Both the position numbers and the translations under genes were made by a program. From Tetracladium setigerum (lineage: Eukaryota > Ascomycota > Leotiomycetes > Helotiales), in assembly GCA_031472005.1 (NCBI GenBank), contig PZJY01000011.1, forward strand, positions 682,001 through 746,000: a stretch of 64,000 nucleotides of DNA, given 5' to 3'. The notes below the pieces were generated by a model. That model was not told the origin of the DNA. It worked only from the letters and a program-made list of their open reading frames with translations, and did not search any database. Below, piece after piece: positions 24,730-37,088 of this stretch (its first letter is position 1; every line of letters begins with the position of its first letter).

Positions 24730-26712
24730 TCATAAACAATCCTCAATCTTATTACAAACACGTAACCAAAGTACCTCATTTTCCAGAGGAAGAATAATCT
24801 TCTCCTCCATCATATCACACAACTCTTGCTTATTCAAATCCGTTAATGCCCCATCTGGTCCTCTTATACACTGCTTGAGAGCTTTCTCGAGATTAGCACC
24901 TGCGTCCATCTTATCTATTAGTCTCAACATCAGCAGAGTTCGTCTGAGATGAAATATTTGAGGTTCCTTAACAGTTAATAAGCGTCAGCAAATTGTCTTG
25001 ATCAATCGAAGCCGCAAACATACCTCTGCCGGATTAACCTCCACGCCACCCTCCTGCTCCTGTAGCTCATCGATAGATTTCTTGAAATGCAACTCAATGA
25101 GTACGACACCTAGCGCAAACAAAGTAGGCACATGCATCTTAATAGTTCTTTCTCCAATCCCAATCTGCTTTTGACCCGCCACCGGGAGTGGAAACCTTGG
25201 TTTCAAAAAAGGCCTGTCTGTGAGTACAGTTCCATCACCCTGCCGGATGAATAGAACATCTTCTTTTCCCCAGTTGTCTCCTAGCTATGGCGTCTGACAT
25301 AACTGTAGAGCTGTGGAGGCAAGTTTCAGTCCTAGCTTTGATCTGGATTTCGTTTTCCAGAGTTCTGTTGTTGAGATAAGATCCGCTAGGGGAACCAATT
25401 GTGTGCGCTGTCTGGCGCGAAGGAGGTCTTGGATGCTATCTTGATCTGTTGTAGAATGTTTGTTTCCGAACGTAGAACTCCGTACCATGAAGATATGTCC
25501 TCGGCAGCGGAAATTGCAGAGCAGAGATTCTCAATTTCTTTGTTCTCAACTTCTGCGACTATGATTTGTTCTTTTAAGCGCTAGGGTAACTCAAAGACTA
25601 CGTTGCGAACTCGTGTTGGTGGGTTCTGTGGGCTCTGTGGGATTTGTGGTGTTGGAGACGTTGACCTAGAAAAATTGATGCCAGAGCTTGAGGAGCGGAA
25701 AAGATTTTGAAGGAACGCTTCTTGTTCTTAATCTTTGGGGATAATTTCGCTGCTAGTTGATCAGGGATGGCCTGAACAGTGATTGTTGGAGTAGACACAG
25801 GCTGGCTGTCCTTCTGTACGAAAATCTCAACTGGAGCTGCTAGTAGAGCCTCACAGACCTGAATATCCATCTCACGACTACTCCAAGGAGGCTGATGAGT
25901 GCCAGAATCAAATCCAAACAGAACGCGAAAATGATTATCTTTCGCTCGATGTTGCTCGCTGCGTACCACCAAAGCAAGACTCGCATTGTGAGATAATCGA
26001 CATAGACAAATTTTCCTCAGCAGTTTGCTTTGTAGAGTATCCGCCATGATGTTGGCATGCTCGCGTATTGATTTGTAATGTTTGGCGGATCGTCTCGTTG
26101 TTTCGTGGTCAGGCTTACTTGACAGGACATTTTCTCTTGTGAAATTGATCAGGAAGCGATTGAGTGTTTCGGCTTTGCTGAGCTGAACTTCAATCTCCTC
26201 TTGCTTGATAACTAACAGGAGACGTTCCCATTGTCGCTTGGCTGTGCGCTTGTTTGGGTCTTTTGGCTATAAGTCGAATAGATGAATGAGCATCTATTCG
26301 TGCCTTGGAATCTTTCTTGGAAATTGGAGAGGGACATTGCCAGAACAACGAAACAACGAAATATAGAAAAGATGCAGTGCCACTCGCAAAAAAAACTGAA
26401 AGCACGTACCAGAACCTTCTGAAGACATTCTCTGGTCTTCTCGAGTATCTCCTCGAGGTCTTTCCGAGTATTTGTGTATAACGTTGCGGTTTGTTGACTG
26501 AACATGCCCTCGGGATTGCCATTCTCTTCGGGCCATCTAGCATCATCGGGCGAGCACATCTTTTCCGTGGCATCTGGGAAAGGACGACTTGATTGTTGTG
26601 CAGCGGCGTTGAGTAGACATTTTGCACTGTTTTCAAAGGTCACTTTCTCCCTCTTCAGCTGGCGAAAAATAGACTGGATGAGCGGCTGGCAATTGCAGAA
26701 GTCTTTGATGAC
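24730..26712 (-). pseudogene. Decayed DUF7580-like gene, minus-strand copy
   Basis: Pieces in order match the fungal DUF7580 layout: an N-terminal helical part (LIQSIFRQLKREKVTFENSAKCLL; DLEEILEKTRECLQKV), a helical linker (NKRTAKRQWERLLLVIKQEE; NIMADTLQSKLLRKICLCRLSHNASLALVV; NHFRVLFGF), LGLKLASTALQLCQTP, IKMHVPTLFALGVVLIELHF and a tail (LKQCIRGPDGALTD...EEKIILPLENEV). Introns seem to lie at about 26407-26267 and 25024-24977. The frame is broken: TAG at 25285-25287 stands where the family has the Trp of a TPWL motif, and a further TAG interrupts the ELP-RLKEQII stretch at about 25590. At least one frameshift also occurs near 25400. These proteins are linked to heterokaryon-incompatibility or prion-like modules. 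Function here is unknown and probably lost. Confidence 0.6.
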
Positions 26713-26736
26713 CTAAATTAAAGCATAGATTCAGAA

Positions 26737-28420
26737 ATGATTATCGACATACTCACCAAATTTTCGATCCTTCTTTCTATTGCTGATAACTTTAATGTAC
26801 AAGATGAAGGAGAAATAGTCCAAGAATCTGTTGAAGATGGTGTTACATCTTTCAAAGATGAAATTCATTTAGCAAATCGGGTTATGGAGCCTCTGCTCTG
26901 GAAAACATCGCCTCGGAAGATGTGGCTGTCAGACTCCCTCTTTGAAGCTCTCGACCAAAGTTCTCAGGGATGGCAGACATTCAAGGCTATACGATCAAAA
27001 TTCGGCGATTTATTCATAATTTATCTAGACGTTGTGAAGTGGATTTGCTCAAGAGTGGAAGAACTCAAGGTTTCCTTTCCGAAGTTGGTGTATGACCAGG
27101 TGAGTACTATCTTGTTATTTAGAGTGCCGCTTCCATTTATAATACTGTCAAAAGTTATTTCGGTCCGAGCTATCAGGGGAAAAGAAGAGCCAGAAGACTT
27201 TGATTGACAACAAAATAATCAGAGTGAAAAACATCTATTCCAGCTACACCCTGAGCAATCACATCGAGACCCTGCGAAAAATGGTAGAGAACTTAGATGC
27301 TGTCAAAGTTACAGAGTAGTCATAAACGCAAGGACTATGACTTGGTCAGGTTACCCACAGTCGGACTTCCTACGGCACTTCAACAATCACTAACGTGCAG
27401 CTGTCACGCCAAACACAACTTTTTGCTTGAAGGCATCATCGCTGTTAACGTCTGGTCGAAGTCCTTCCGCCTACTTATCGTCTCCCAACCAGAGGATTCC
27501 CCTGCCGATCTTGTCGAGCTCAGTATCTATTATCGAGAAGCAGAGACTATTGGTCTCTCCAGGATACACAACTTGTGCTTCGCATTGACTGGAGAATCTT
27601 ACACACTTCCTGGGGAAAATGCTATCTCCTTAGGCTACGTTGGCAACAAAATGGATGGATATTATATCCTTCACCCAGTTTAAAAAGCACCAATTACGCC
27701 AACTGATAGACCTCGAGGTCTCCATGGGCTGCTAATAACTCATTTTCCTAAACATGATATCTCCTTCCTCCCTACTGCCCTTACACGATGGAAGGTAGGG
27801 CACACTGTATCGCAGGCACTTCTCCAACTCGTACCACACCAATTCTCTACGGTGAATTGACGAAGCAGAATCTGTTTTTCCTTCCAAGAAACGAAAAAGA
27901 CGTTATCACAGTTACAGACCCTGGTCCTTCGTTTCTGGACTTTACTGACACTCTCCAAGTAAGCCCAAAGTCACCAGCTGTTTTTGCTCCCAAGATCCTC
28001 GACAGCGAAATATTAGCTCGGGACAACCTTAGAAACGTTGGCACCCTACATCTCGAGCTCGTGTCTGTACTGTACAAGCAATTGAAGATCGAGAGGTCAG
28101 AAAATACTATGTTGGACCCGAGGGTGAAACGGACGAATTTATAAATTACATGACTGCTCGTAAGTGGGTAGTTTCTATCGCCAAAGGGTAGCCGGCGCTG
28201 GAACCAGTCATCAGAAATTGTGTACATTGTGAGGAGGCAGACTGGAGAAACGACGAGTTCATGCAGGAGGTATATTCTTCTGTTGTCGAACCCCTGCAGA
28301 AGCTTGTGGAAGAATGTACTCGCCTTGTCCATACGTTTGATCACTTGTCGATTTCAAAGGCTCCGATAAGCCTCGCAGCTGGCCCAATGGAGGTTGATCA
28401 CCCTAGTAGTCTCGCTTAGC
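26737..28420 (+). pseudogene. Decayed DUF7580-like gene, plus-strand copy
   Basis: Head-to-head with the minus copy, about 25 bp apart. Recognisable pieces in several frames: FKDEIHLANRVMEPLLW.. (26.8-27.1 kb), a helix KIIRVKNIYSSYTLSNHIETLRKM, LQQSLTCSCHAKHNFLL, a second-domain start TVSQALLQLVPHQF, LTKQNLFFLPRN, NVGTLHLELVSVLYKQL and LEPVIRNCVHC..DWRNDEFMQEVYSSVVEPLQKL. The order matches the DUF7580 family. The frame changes at least three times, and TAG at 28189-28191 interrupts an otherwise open C-terminal frame ending at 28420. Introns (GTGAGT at about 27099) may explain one change but not the nonsense codon. Could be a fragmented real gene if the consensus is poor. I favour a pseudogene. 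Confidence 0.5.
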
Positions 28421-29120
28421 TATATCTTCAATAGGCTAAAATTGACTATAATGTATTACAATAACCACTCATTTAAGGCCGTAAGGGCGGCCGCAATCCT
28501 CGCTATTGAAAGGCTATTAAAGACTCCAACCTAACAACGCAAGGTCGATAAGTAATGCACCTACCGATCCTTGGTTAGCACCATTGCGTTCCATGGTTGG
28601 GACAAAATGCAAACAGAACATCATCAATATTCCAACCAGTCAAGTCCACAAAAAAGTCCGGAATTCATTCCTGCCGAGCCTGCCAAAAACAGAGAACCTC
28701 CTATAAAAGATACTAAAACTCAACATAAAACCAAAATCAAGCCTCTCTTTCAAGATACCATCTCCATCATTACCGCAAAAGAAAAGAAAAGAAACGACGA
28801 AGTCGAGCAAGTGTAGATCCACAATAAACCATCCCTAGCTCCCTGGCAACCCGCATAATCATCTCCACCTTTCTCATATTTTTCCAATCCCCAATCCCCA
28901 TCTCAAAAATCCCCCCCACAACTTAAAAAAAAAAATCTCACCAGTCCTCGACTCGTCACTCACCCATACACATATACAATCTTAAGCAAGAGATTTGTCA
29001 TCAAGCAGCAACAACAAGCAGCTCAAACATCCAACTTGGTGTAGTGGTTCGGCAATTCGCCTTTCCCACACATCCTGACTTGGCTTGGACTTGCAACCTT
29101 CCATAGGAAGCAAGCAAACA
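28421..29120. other. Intergenic region with a tRNA-like remnant
   Basis: No gene-like ORF. At about 29029-29100 the sequence TTGGTGTAGTGGTT followed by ATTCGCCTTTCCCACAC resembles the D arm and anticodon arm of a tRNA-Gly(CCC), but the T arm is not matched, so it is at most a decayed copy. Confidence 0.35.
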
Positions 29121-29191
29121 TCCGCATTAGTGTAGGGGTTAACATAGCTCGCTTTCACCGAGCAGCCCCGGGTTCGATTCCCGGATGCGGA
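29121..29191 (+). tRNA. tRNA-Glu (anticodon UUC)
   Basis: Cloverleaf read directly: acceptor TCCGCAT pairs with ATGCGGA over seven base pairs; anticodon stem GCTCG/CGAGC encloses loop CTTTCAC, giving anticodon TTC; T stem CCGGG/CCCGG encloses TTCGATT. The internal B box GGTTCGATTCC is intact. No intron. The D arm TAGTGTAGGGGTTAACATA is the eukaryotic tRNA-Glu type. Confidence 0.93.
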
Positions 29192-29197
29192 ATATTC

Positions 29198-29203
29198 TTT
29201 TTT
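29198..29203 (+). terminator. RNA polymerase III T-run terminator
   Basis: TTTTTT begins six bases after the tRNA 3' end, followed by a second T run. Confidence 0.8.
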
Positions 29204-29722
29204 GTGTTTTTTTGTAGTTTTCTTGGGTTGGTTAGATCGTCGATATGTGAAATTTTTGGTCATGGATTTGTGTGGATTTGGATTTTGGTTTTTTAGGGGG
29301 AAGGGAAAATTGCAGTAGTCAGGCTAGACTGACTGACCAAGGTGCGAAGGAAGATCTAATTATTACAGCGTGATAGTTTTATATCGCCACTTTTAAATAC
29401 TTTTTTCATCACTCGACTATTCACTTCTTTGTACGGAACCTTCTGGGCGAGAGCTTGGGGGTTAAAGTTCTCCTTTCGTTCACTTGAGAACGGATGATTT
29501 GCCATGCAGCGATAAAAGGAAAGAAAGTGATGATTGAAATAGTTCATTTATCCTTTCAATTCTCTACTTATAATAAAAACTCCTACAGACCCAAGCAAGG
29601 TCTGGCCATCATAGTTAGACAGCTAACGCCTTATTCCCATCCCAAGCCACCCAAACCCAAGGTATCCCGAACTCCAAGCAACAACGCTTACTTCGCTAGG
29701 TAGGTATATAACAACAGCACAC
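29204..29722. other. Intergenic region, no gene seen
   Basis: Between the tRNA and the 3' end of MRC1. Nothing beyond short random ORFs. Confidence 0.5.
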
Positions 29723-32700
29723 TCACTCAAACTTCCCTTTACCCAACAAACCACCAACAGCTTGCCTCCTCACCTCCGCTCCCTTGAACATCTTCTTCTC
29801 CCTCCTCGCCTCCGTCTTCGCAATCTTCGCTCTCCTCTCCGTCTCCCGCGCAAAATAGTTAACACCACTATTCTTGCCTCCCCCTCGCTTAACGCCCTCA
29901 CCGGTTGAGCCAGCCATGCGCTCAGTAGCAGATGTGCTAACGCTCGAGTTGGAAGTTACACTGCTGTTTGTAGTTGCTCGTCTAAGAAGAGCTGGCACCT
30001 TGAAGGCGGAAGCGTTTGAGGAGACGGCGAAGGCGAGACGGGTGCTGTTTGAGAGCGTAGACGAATTTTCGCGTTTGAGAGTGATGCGATCGATGATTGC
30101 TGGCTTGGTTCTTCGGAGGGCAAATGGGTCGCGGTTTTCTTTATTTTTCTTCTCCTTTGCTGGGCCAAGGTCATCCTCATCTACTCCTTCAATGTCTAGT
30201 TCAGAGTCAGAGCCGGATTCATCGGAGGCGATTATGGCGTTTGGCTCTTCGATGAGACTTGAAAGAGAGTCACGGATTTCCGAGAGGTTGGATGGCTTCT
30301 TTGTAGGTTTGGTGCGTCGAAGATTTGGTGGGAGTCTCTCAGGGATTTGTTCCGAGTCGTCAGATCGCTTTCGCTTTGGAGGGCCCATGTCGCCAGGTTG
30401 GCTGTCTGGAATAACCTCAGCTTGTGATTGAGATTGAGAATCTTCCTCTTCTGGCTCTGGGAAGTCATCAAGGAAGTTCGTCTCATCATCGCTGCCACGA
30501 TCTTCAATAGCTAGCAAGAAAGCCTGTCGTTTCGGGTTTTCTGCAATCTTGCCAATTCGTTCATCGGCAAGGAGTGCTTTTCGCATTTTGGCAAACTCTT
30601 TGCGCTTTCTGCGTCGCTTTGCCTCTCCGCCATCATCAGAATCCGAAAGATCATAGTCGGCGCCTCGCTTTCGTCTCATCATGCCGCTTGTGATGTCCTT
30701 GTAAAGCTTCTCGACTTGCTTCTCGTCGTTTGCTCGCTCTCGATCGCTGCAAATTGTTAGAAAATACCTGGGACGTAATCCGGATGTACTTACGCATAGA
30801 ATGCCGCAATTTTGTTCTTGTCGACATTTTGACCGCCCTCATCATCAATCATTGCCTTGACATATTCATCCGCTTCACCTCCTGACTCATCGTCACTTGC
30901 ACCACCCAAACCAGCATACTCATCCTCAGACTCATCAGCCTGCTCGTTGACCATCTCTTTGGCCTTGCTCTTCTTCTTGTCGAACTCATCGACCACAACC
31001 TTCTTTGGTTTTGCAGCCTTTCGCATGACATCAAAGACGCTCTCGTTGATTTCGAAGTCCTCTTCAAGATTGAGAGGTTCCGCTTCATTCTCGTCATCGG
31101 AGAAGACGACTGGTGCTCTTCGCTGAAGTCTTCCCTTCTTCTTCACAATCGGTGTTTCTTCCATTGTCTCTGGCATCTCTGATGGATCCATTATCATGGT
31201 GCGGACGGTGGCTGGAGACTCAATGAATCTTCCCTTGATGGGCGTCATTTGAGCAAAGCCGACATCTTGGGTCGGTTCTGGGAAAGGAGACATCTGAGAA
31301 TCGTCCATTTGACTTGAGAATCCATGAAATTGCGATTGACTGAAGTTCAACTCAAGTCCTTGGGTGTCTTCTTCCATCGGCTGAGACTCGGGAATTTGGC
31401 TCATTTGAGATTGACTTGCTGGGTACGCCTGTGTTTCCTCCTCCATGGTAGGCATGAATGGTGGCAACTCAGGGGCGGGAATTCGTCGCAAGAAAGCCAA
31501 AGAATCTTTGTTGGTATCGTTATCTCGGGTCGCTCCTTCAGAAGGAGAAGGGAAGGGCTGGCTGTCGTCCATAGTTCCTGCGAAAATTTGTGTAAGACCA
31601 AGGCCAACAGGACCTCTAACTGTAACACCAGGAATGAAGGTTTTAGTCGCAGAACGAAGCACCGAAGTTGGGGCAACAGGTGAGTCAAGGCTGTATTGAA
31701 CCGGTGAAACATTCTCTGCAATCAAAGGTGTTTGACGCTCATGGCGAGATTCATCTTCGTCATCAGAGATCACATTGGCTTTTCGCGTCTTGCGATTTGG
31801 GCGTAAAAATGGTTCATCTTCTTCCTCATCGACGTCCCCATTCTCGGCCATATCCTCATCGACTGACAAATTGGCTTCAGCATCAGCTTCGTCCTCATCC
31901 GTCTCCGATGCCTCATTGTCGAGAAGGGGATTTGCGGCTTTTGCAGAATCATCCTCCAGGTCAAATTCCTCCTCGTCTTCACCACTTGCGTCGCCCTCCA
32001 TTTCTGATTCATTCCCGCTTTCCTCGGAGCCAGATCCAGAGTAGTGCTCCTCTTTTTCTGCAGCGTCTTCATTCTTCTCTTCCGTCCAGTCTTCATCATC
32101 GCTACTCTCCCCTAGAGGATCGACCTCCCCAGATTCTTTCCGCGCTTTCTTAGCTGCTGCCTTTTCTCGTTTCATGATTTCCTCCCCTTCACGTCGAGCT
32201 TTTGAAAGAAGGTCTTCAACTTCTGCCATTTCCTTTTGTCGTTCCTCGACTGTCTGTATAATCACACCTCTATCACGGGCGGCTTGTATTCTTTCTTCTC
32301 TCTCACGTGCAGCTTGTTGTCTAGCACGCTGCTGTAAAGACATTTGCATCTCTGACGTTGTCATGGTGGGCTTTTTGTTTCTTCCTACATTTTGCTTGCC
32401 GGGTGATCCAAGATGGGCGAGCAATCGCAAAGTATGGTGATTATTGGATACCTTCTTCGCGGGAACCCTGTCGAAAGCTTCATTGACCCTCGTCTGGATA
32501 CTGGGTTTTTGAGCGCTTACGATTTCAAGATCACTGTCTGAATCATCGACCAGGACTTGACGAATCTCGAGAGGTGGAGCTCTGACTCGAATGGCACGGC
32601 GTTTGAGGGCTGATGCTCGGTCCAACTTCAGAGTGGGACGAGTGCTTTCTTCGACTGCTCTTCCTTTGCCTTTGCCTAGCTTCATTGGGGGAGGGGATGA

Positions 32701-33831
32701 AGCCAAAACTTCTTCCAAAGAAGGCAGATCATCTTCATTTTCAAGTGTGATTAGTTGATTTGGCGACTTGCGGCGATCGTCATCTGCTGGAACGGATACT
32801 GGAGAGGTTGGTGGAGTACCTTTCACATCGAAATCTGATCGAGATGCAGGACTGGAGCTAAGTGGTTGGGCGGGTTGACGTGCTGGTAGCTCTGGGGTCT
32901 TCTCGGCTTGGCGATTGAATCGTGAAAGAAAATCTTTTGTTGCGAACTTCTTCTTCGTAGTGGCATAGTGAGCAAGTTGTTGGTTTCGACTCAGTCGCTG
33001 CGTTTCCCTGTGCATTTCCTCCAATGCCTTTTTGCTAGCCTTTCGTGTAGGCTTCATTTGTTGGGTGAGTCGACGCCCATCCTCTTCATCACTGCCGTCC
33101 AATTCGTTGCTGTCGAAGAAATCCTGTTGCTTTTGGCGTTCGGCAGCCTTCTTCTGTCTCAGCTCCTCAGCTGCATCCTCCTTTGCCTTTAACTCTTGTC
33201 GCTTTCTTTCAACTAGCGCCTTGAAGCGAGCATCGCTACCTATTGCCTCTGGCAGATCATCAGAGTCAGACGCATCTGCAGGAGCGGTTGTAGTCTGTAC
33301 GGTCGGCGAAACAAATAATCCTGGGGATGTAGGGTCGTCTTCTGCACGTGGTTCGGGGGTGGAGTGACGTGACACTCTGATCTTGCGTTTCCGCGAGACC
33401 ACTGGGGCGTCGCTCTCATCACTGGATGCATTCGTACTTGGAGATCGTCGAGGGGCGTTTCTCTTGGTCGTCGCTGTTGTTCTGGACGGAGTGATTTCCC
33501 GCTCAGACTTGTTGTTGGATCTGTCCTGGGCTCGCATAGCTGCTGCTACTCGTCCCATCGGCTTGATTATCTCTTCCTCTTCTTCCTCCTCGGAGTCTTC
33601 CTCCGCCATGATTGTGTCCACTTCCTCCCGAGCTGCCTCGTTTTTATTCGGTTTGCTCATAGCTTTCATCAATCTTGCTCTCGCATTGCCTGCAACTGCG
33701 TCTTGGTCTGATTGATCGGAGTCGTTGTCGAAGGCAGCCATCATAGCCTTAACTTTCGAGTTCGGGGTCAATTGAGGTGTCGATGGCGAGCCGACCTCAC
33801 TGGCCGGTGATGATGCTCTTGTTGAAGGCAT
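29723..33831 (-). CDS. MRC1: DNA replication checkpoint mediator Mrc1 (Claspin family)
   Basis: Links stalled replication forks to checkpoint kinase activation and couples polymerase epsilon to CMG. Two exons, 33831-30794 and 30746-29723, joined in phase through a 47-nt intron (..IAAFYA-DRERANDEKQVEKLYKD..), about 1,353 residues. It is very rich in Asp/Glu/Ser/Lys, with many SQ/TQ sites (EETQAYPASQSQMSQIPESQ; FSQSQFHGFSSQMDDSQM) that suit Mec1/ATR phosphorylation. The MRC1-like domain lies around DESEDEYAGLGGASDDESGG and the following ADEYVKAMIDDE and LYKDITSGMMRRKRGADYDLSDSDD. Length and layout suit Pezizomycotina Mrc1. No frame problem is seen in 4.1 kb. Start at 33831 is the first Met. Confidence 0.92.
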
Positions 33832-34854
33832 TGTGGAGGTGTGGGGGATGAGAGGGCGGTGGAGGTGGAGGTGTGAGTGTCTTGTATGCCGTATTCATAC
33901 AATATGTTGTGGAATTATATGGGAAAAGTGTTCATGTTTGTTGCAAATGGTTGTGGAGTGAAGGTGCAGAATGGAGTTTAAGTGAGGAATTGGCTTCGCG
34001 AGAAAACGCGTTGGAGAACGCGACCGTGACCGTGACATGCCAAGCACTTTGCCGATCCCCGCCATCTTTTTTGATGCTTTAGCCTTGGCACTGTTGACAA
34101 CTCCTATTTCTTGTTCGGAAAGAGATGAATAAACTCAATGAAGATCTGTCTTTGTATCTCTCTCTCTCTCTCACTCTCTTTCTCTTGAGAAGCTGTTCCT
34201 CAATACTCTACCAACTTTACGAATTATCTGATACTGTAACAACAAAGTGGTGATTGCCCAGCTCGGCAATGTGATGCAGGATTGACTGCGATGTGACACA
34301 ATATCTCTCTCTCTCTCTGTGTCTGCATGCTCTGGACGTTATTGAACATTCTCATTCCATCTCTCTTTATCAGGATATATCTCTGGTGAGAACCTCTGTT
34401 CCCATTGTGGATATCCTCGCCATGTCCCAAGAACAGAATGGCCTTCACATGCCAGACTTGTTCTGGGTATCCAACCAATCAATTACCCCTGAGCATGCAT
34501 TCCCCAACGCCGCTGATGCTTGCAAGGCGAGTGCCAACTTCCCATTCTCTTTCCACCGCCTCGTGCAACACGCAGAACAATATATCCTCCATAGATGTTT
34601 GTAGCTTGCCTCACTCCAAGAATGTTCGCAGATTGTCGCCGTGCACACTCAGCACCAAGCCGGCCCGGATCAAACAAAGATTTGCAACCTCAAGCATTCC
34701 CATCCCACTATCCCAAGTTGATGACGTCGTGAACTCGAAATTCGTCTCGATTAATATCTAAATAGCACCAATTTGTCAAGTTTCAGTAGGATTATGCGGC
34801 CATAGTCGTCCAAATCTACATAGAAAATCTGTACCACCTATTTCTCACAAGTTA
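33832..34854. other. Divergent intergenic region with CT microsatellites
   Basis: Separates MRC1 and the lipase gene. Contains TCTCTCTCTCTCTC tracts at about 34156-34186 and 34303-34322. Plus-strand ORFs in 34.3-34.8 kb have no motifs. Confidence 0.5.
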
Positions 34855-37088
34855 TTGATCTCATTCAGATCAATTTCCGTGGAAATGGGCGATTACAACC
34901 CTGCGAGCGGCAATTCGTCGTCAGAAACTTGCCAAAAATCTGCCATTGAGTACACAAATCAAGCCCAAAAGCTCTCTCTTGTGGCGCCAGGAAACGATGC
35001 AGGGTCTGGAACAGCACTCGAAGCAATATACATCACCCCGCAAGATCCAATCATCAAGACCGCAGATGGAGGGAGACTTCCAGGAGTTCCTCTTGCAGAA
35101 GCTAGCAAGCTCAACCAGCTGAGGGAGGACATATCTGGAGGAGAGAAGGAGGCAATTGAACTTGGAGAGCGTGCTGGAAGCCACATGAAGCCGCATAAGG
35201 ATCACCCTCATCACAATGGAGCGCAAATGCAGAAATCTGCTGAAGGTTCGCTTCGAAAAGCAATGCCGCCCTCTAGGACCAATCCTTTGTTTCCACCTCT
35301 TCCACTCTATGGGCCATCTTCCATAATGCGGGATCTGCAATGTTACACGTTTCGGATATCTTCGTTCTTTTTATCGCTGGTATTTCTGGGTATCATTGTT
35401 CTCGGATCGGCTTTCACAGCTATCCCCATGATGTTAAGGCATATTTGGAAGCGAATAACTTTCCGGGATCCTGATGCAAGCAGGCCATTCGACAAGGAGG
35501 AGAAGCGTCTGAAAAAGGCCAGGAAGGAGGAAGCAAAGAATTGGAAGAAGGAAAAGTCAAGGCGAAGGTCCAGAACTCAAATGCACGAAGATAACGAGGA
35601 CGAGGCTGGCCATGGAGAGTATGTTCCAACAGAAGGAGGTCCTGACCCATTGGTCTGCGATGTGGCATATTATGCACGCAGAGTAGGATTGGATATTGAG
35701 GAATTCAAGGTTCAAACAGAAGATGGATTTGTCATTTGTCTGTGGCACGTCTACAACCCTCTGGAGTTTACTCCATTATCTGCCGAACAACGAGCTGCAC
35801 GAGGACCAGATATCTTCACCGGTGCAGAGCCCTCTCGACCCCACGGATCATCCAAAAAGCGCAAATTTCCAGTTCTTATGATGCATGGGCTCCTCCAGTC
35901 ATCAGGCGCTTATTGCACCAACGACGACAGGTCTCTCGCTTTCTACCTGTGTAAATCTGGATACGACGTTTGGTTAGGAAACAACAGATGCGGATTCAAA
36001 CCCGAGCACACACTTCTCAACTATTCCGACCCTCGCATGTGGGCCTGGAACATCCGCCAAATGGGAGTGATAGACCTCCCAGCCCTCACTTCTCGAGTCC
36101 TCTCAGAGACCGGATTCAAAAAGCTCGGTCTAGTAGCACATTCCCAAGGCACAACCCAAACCCTCGTCGCCCTCGCCAAAGAGCAACGCCCCGAACTCGG
36201 CGATCACCTCACCGTCTTCTGTGCCCTTGCACCAGCAGCCTACGCCGGTCCCTTGATCGGAAAAGCCTACTTCAAATTCATGCGAATCATCTCCCCAGCT
36301 CTCTTCCGCATCATCTTCGGTATCCACGCTTTCATCCCCTCATGATGACCATGCATCGACTTCTCCCCGGTAAACTCTACGGCGCAATGGGTTATCGAGT
36401 CTTCTCCTTCCTATTTGACTGGTCCGACGACCGCTGGGACCGCGGACTACGCGATCGAATGTTCCAATTCGCTCCGGTGTACGTGAGTGCAGAGAGTATG
36501 CGGTGGTGGCTTGGCCGCGAATGTTTTGCGAAACAGAAATGCATCCTCTCCACGCGAGAAGAGGGACACCAAGAAGACCGTGAGGATGAGATGGAAGAAT
36601 ATTATAAACACGTGTTGAAACACCCCGAACTTCCCACGGGCCCTACTCGCAGACGTCGGAAGAGTTCTGTGATTAGGAGGGACTATCAGCGCGTTCCTCA
36701 GCATGATCGAAAGCAGAAGGGCGCCACGGCTTGGTATGATGAGCATGTTCCCCCGTTTGCAATGTGGGTCGCTGGAGCGGATCAGCTCGTTGATGGGAGG
36801 AGACTTTTGAGGAGGTTTGAGAGAGGGAGGGAACCGCATGTGAGAATTGTGCATCAGAAAGTTGTGGAGGAGTATGAGCATTTGGATGTTATTTGGGCGA
36901 TGGATGTTATTGAGAAGGTGGGGAAGGAGTTGAAAGAGGTGCTTTGGAAGACGTGCGATGTTAGGGATAGTGTTAGGGTGCCTTTGGGGTGTGAGGATGT
37001 TGAGAGGTGGGTTGATGATAGGAAGGATGGAGGAGTGGTGAATAAGGAGGATGAAAGTCAGAGTGGGAGTAGCAGTTCTAGCGATTGA
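34855..37088 (+). CDS. Membrane-anchored alpha/beta-hydrolase lipase, steryl ester hydrolase type
   Basis: Predicted to hydrolyse steryl esters at lipid droplets or the ER, like yeast Yeh/Tgl1 proteins. No intron. An N-terminal cytosolic region precedes one helix (FFLSLVFLGIIVLGSAFTAI, about residues 172-191). The acid-lipase core begins near ADEVAY-like VCDVAYYARRVGLDIEEFKV, with oxyanion segment MMHGLLQSSGAY, GYDVWLGNNR and nucleophile elbow VAHSQGTTQ (Ser about 430). The Asp is likely in AGADQLVD and the His in EYEHLDVIW. A Lys/Arg-rich insert lies at about 215-250. The frame breaks near 36336-36342: FIPS-stop should read on as PFMMTMHRLLPGKLYGAM. One missing base accounts for it, giving 745 codons. 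Met at 34885 is an alternative start. Without correction the catalytic Asp/His half is lost. Confidence 0.85.

Noticed and set aside
34154..34322. CT microsatellites as a functional element
   Set aside because: Simple repeats common in fungal intergenic DNA; nothing specific to support a role.
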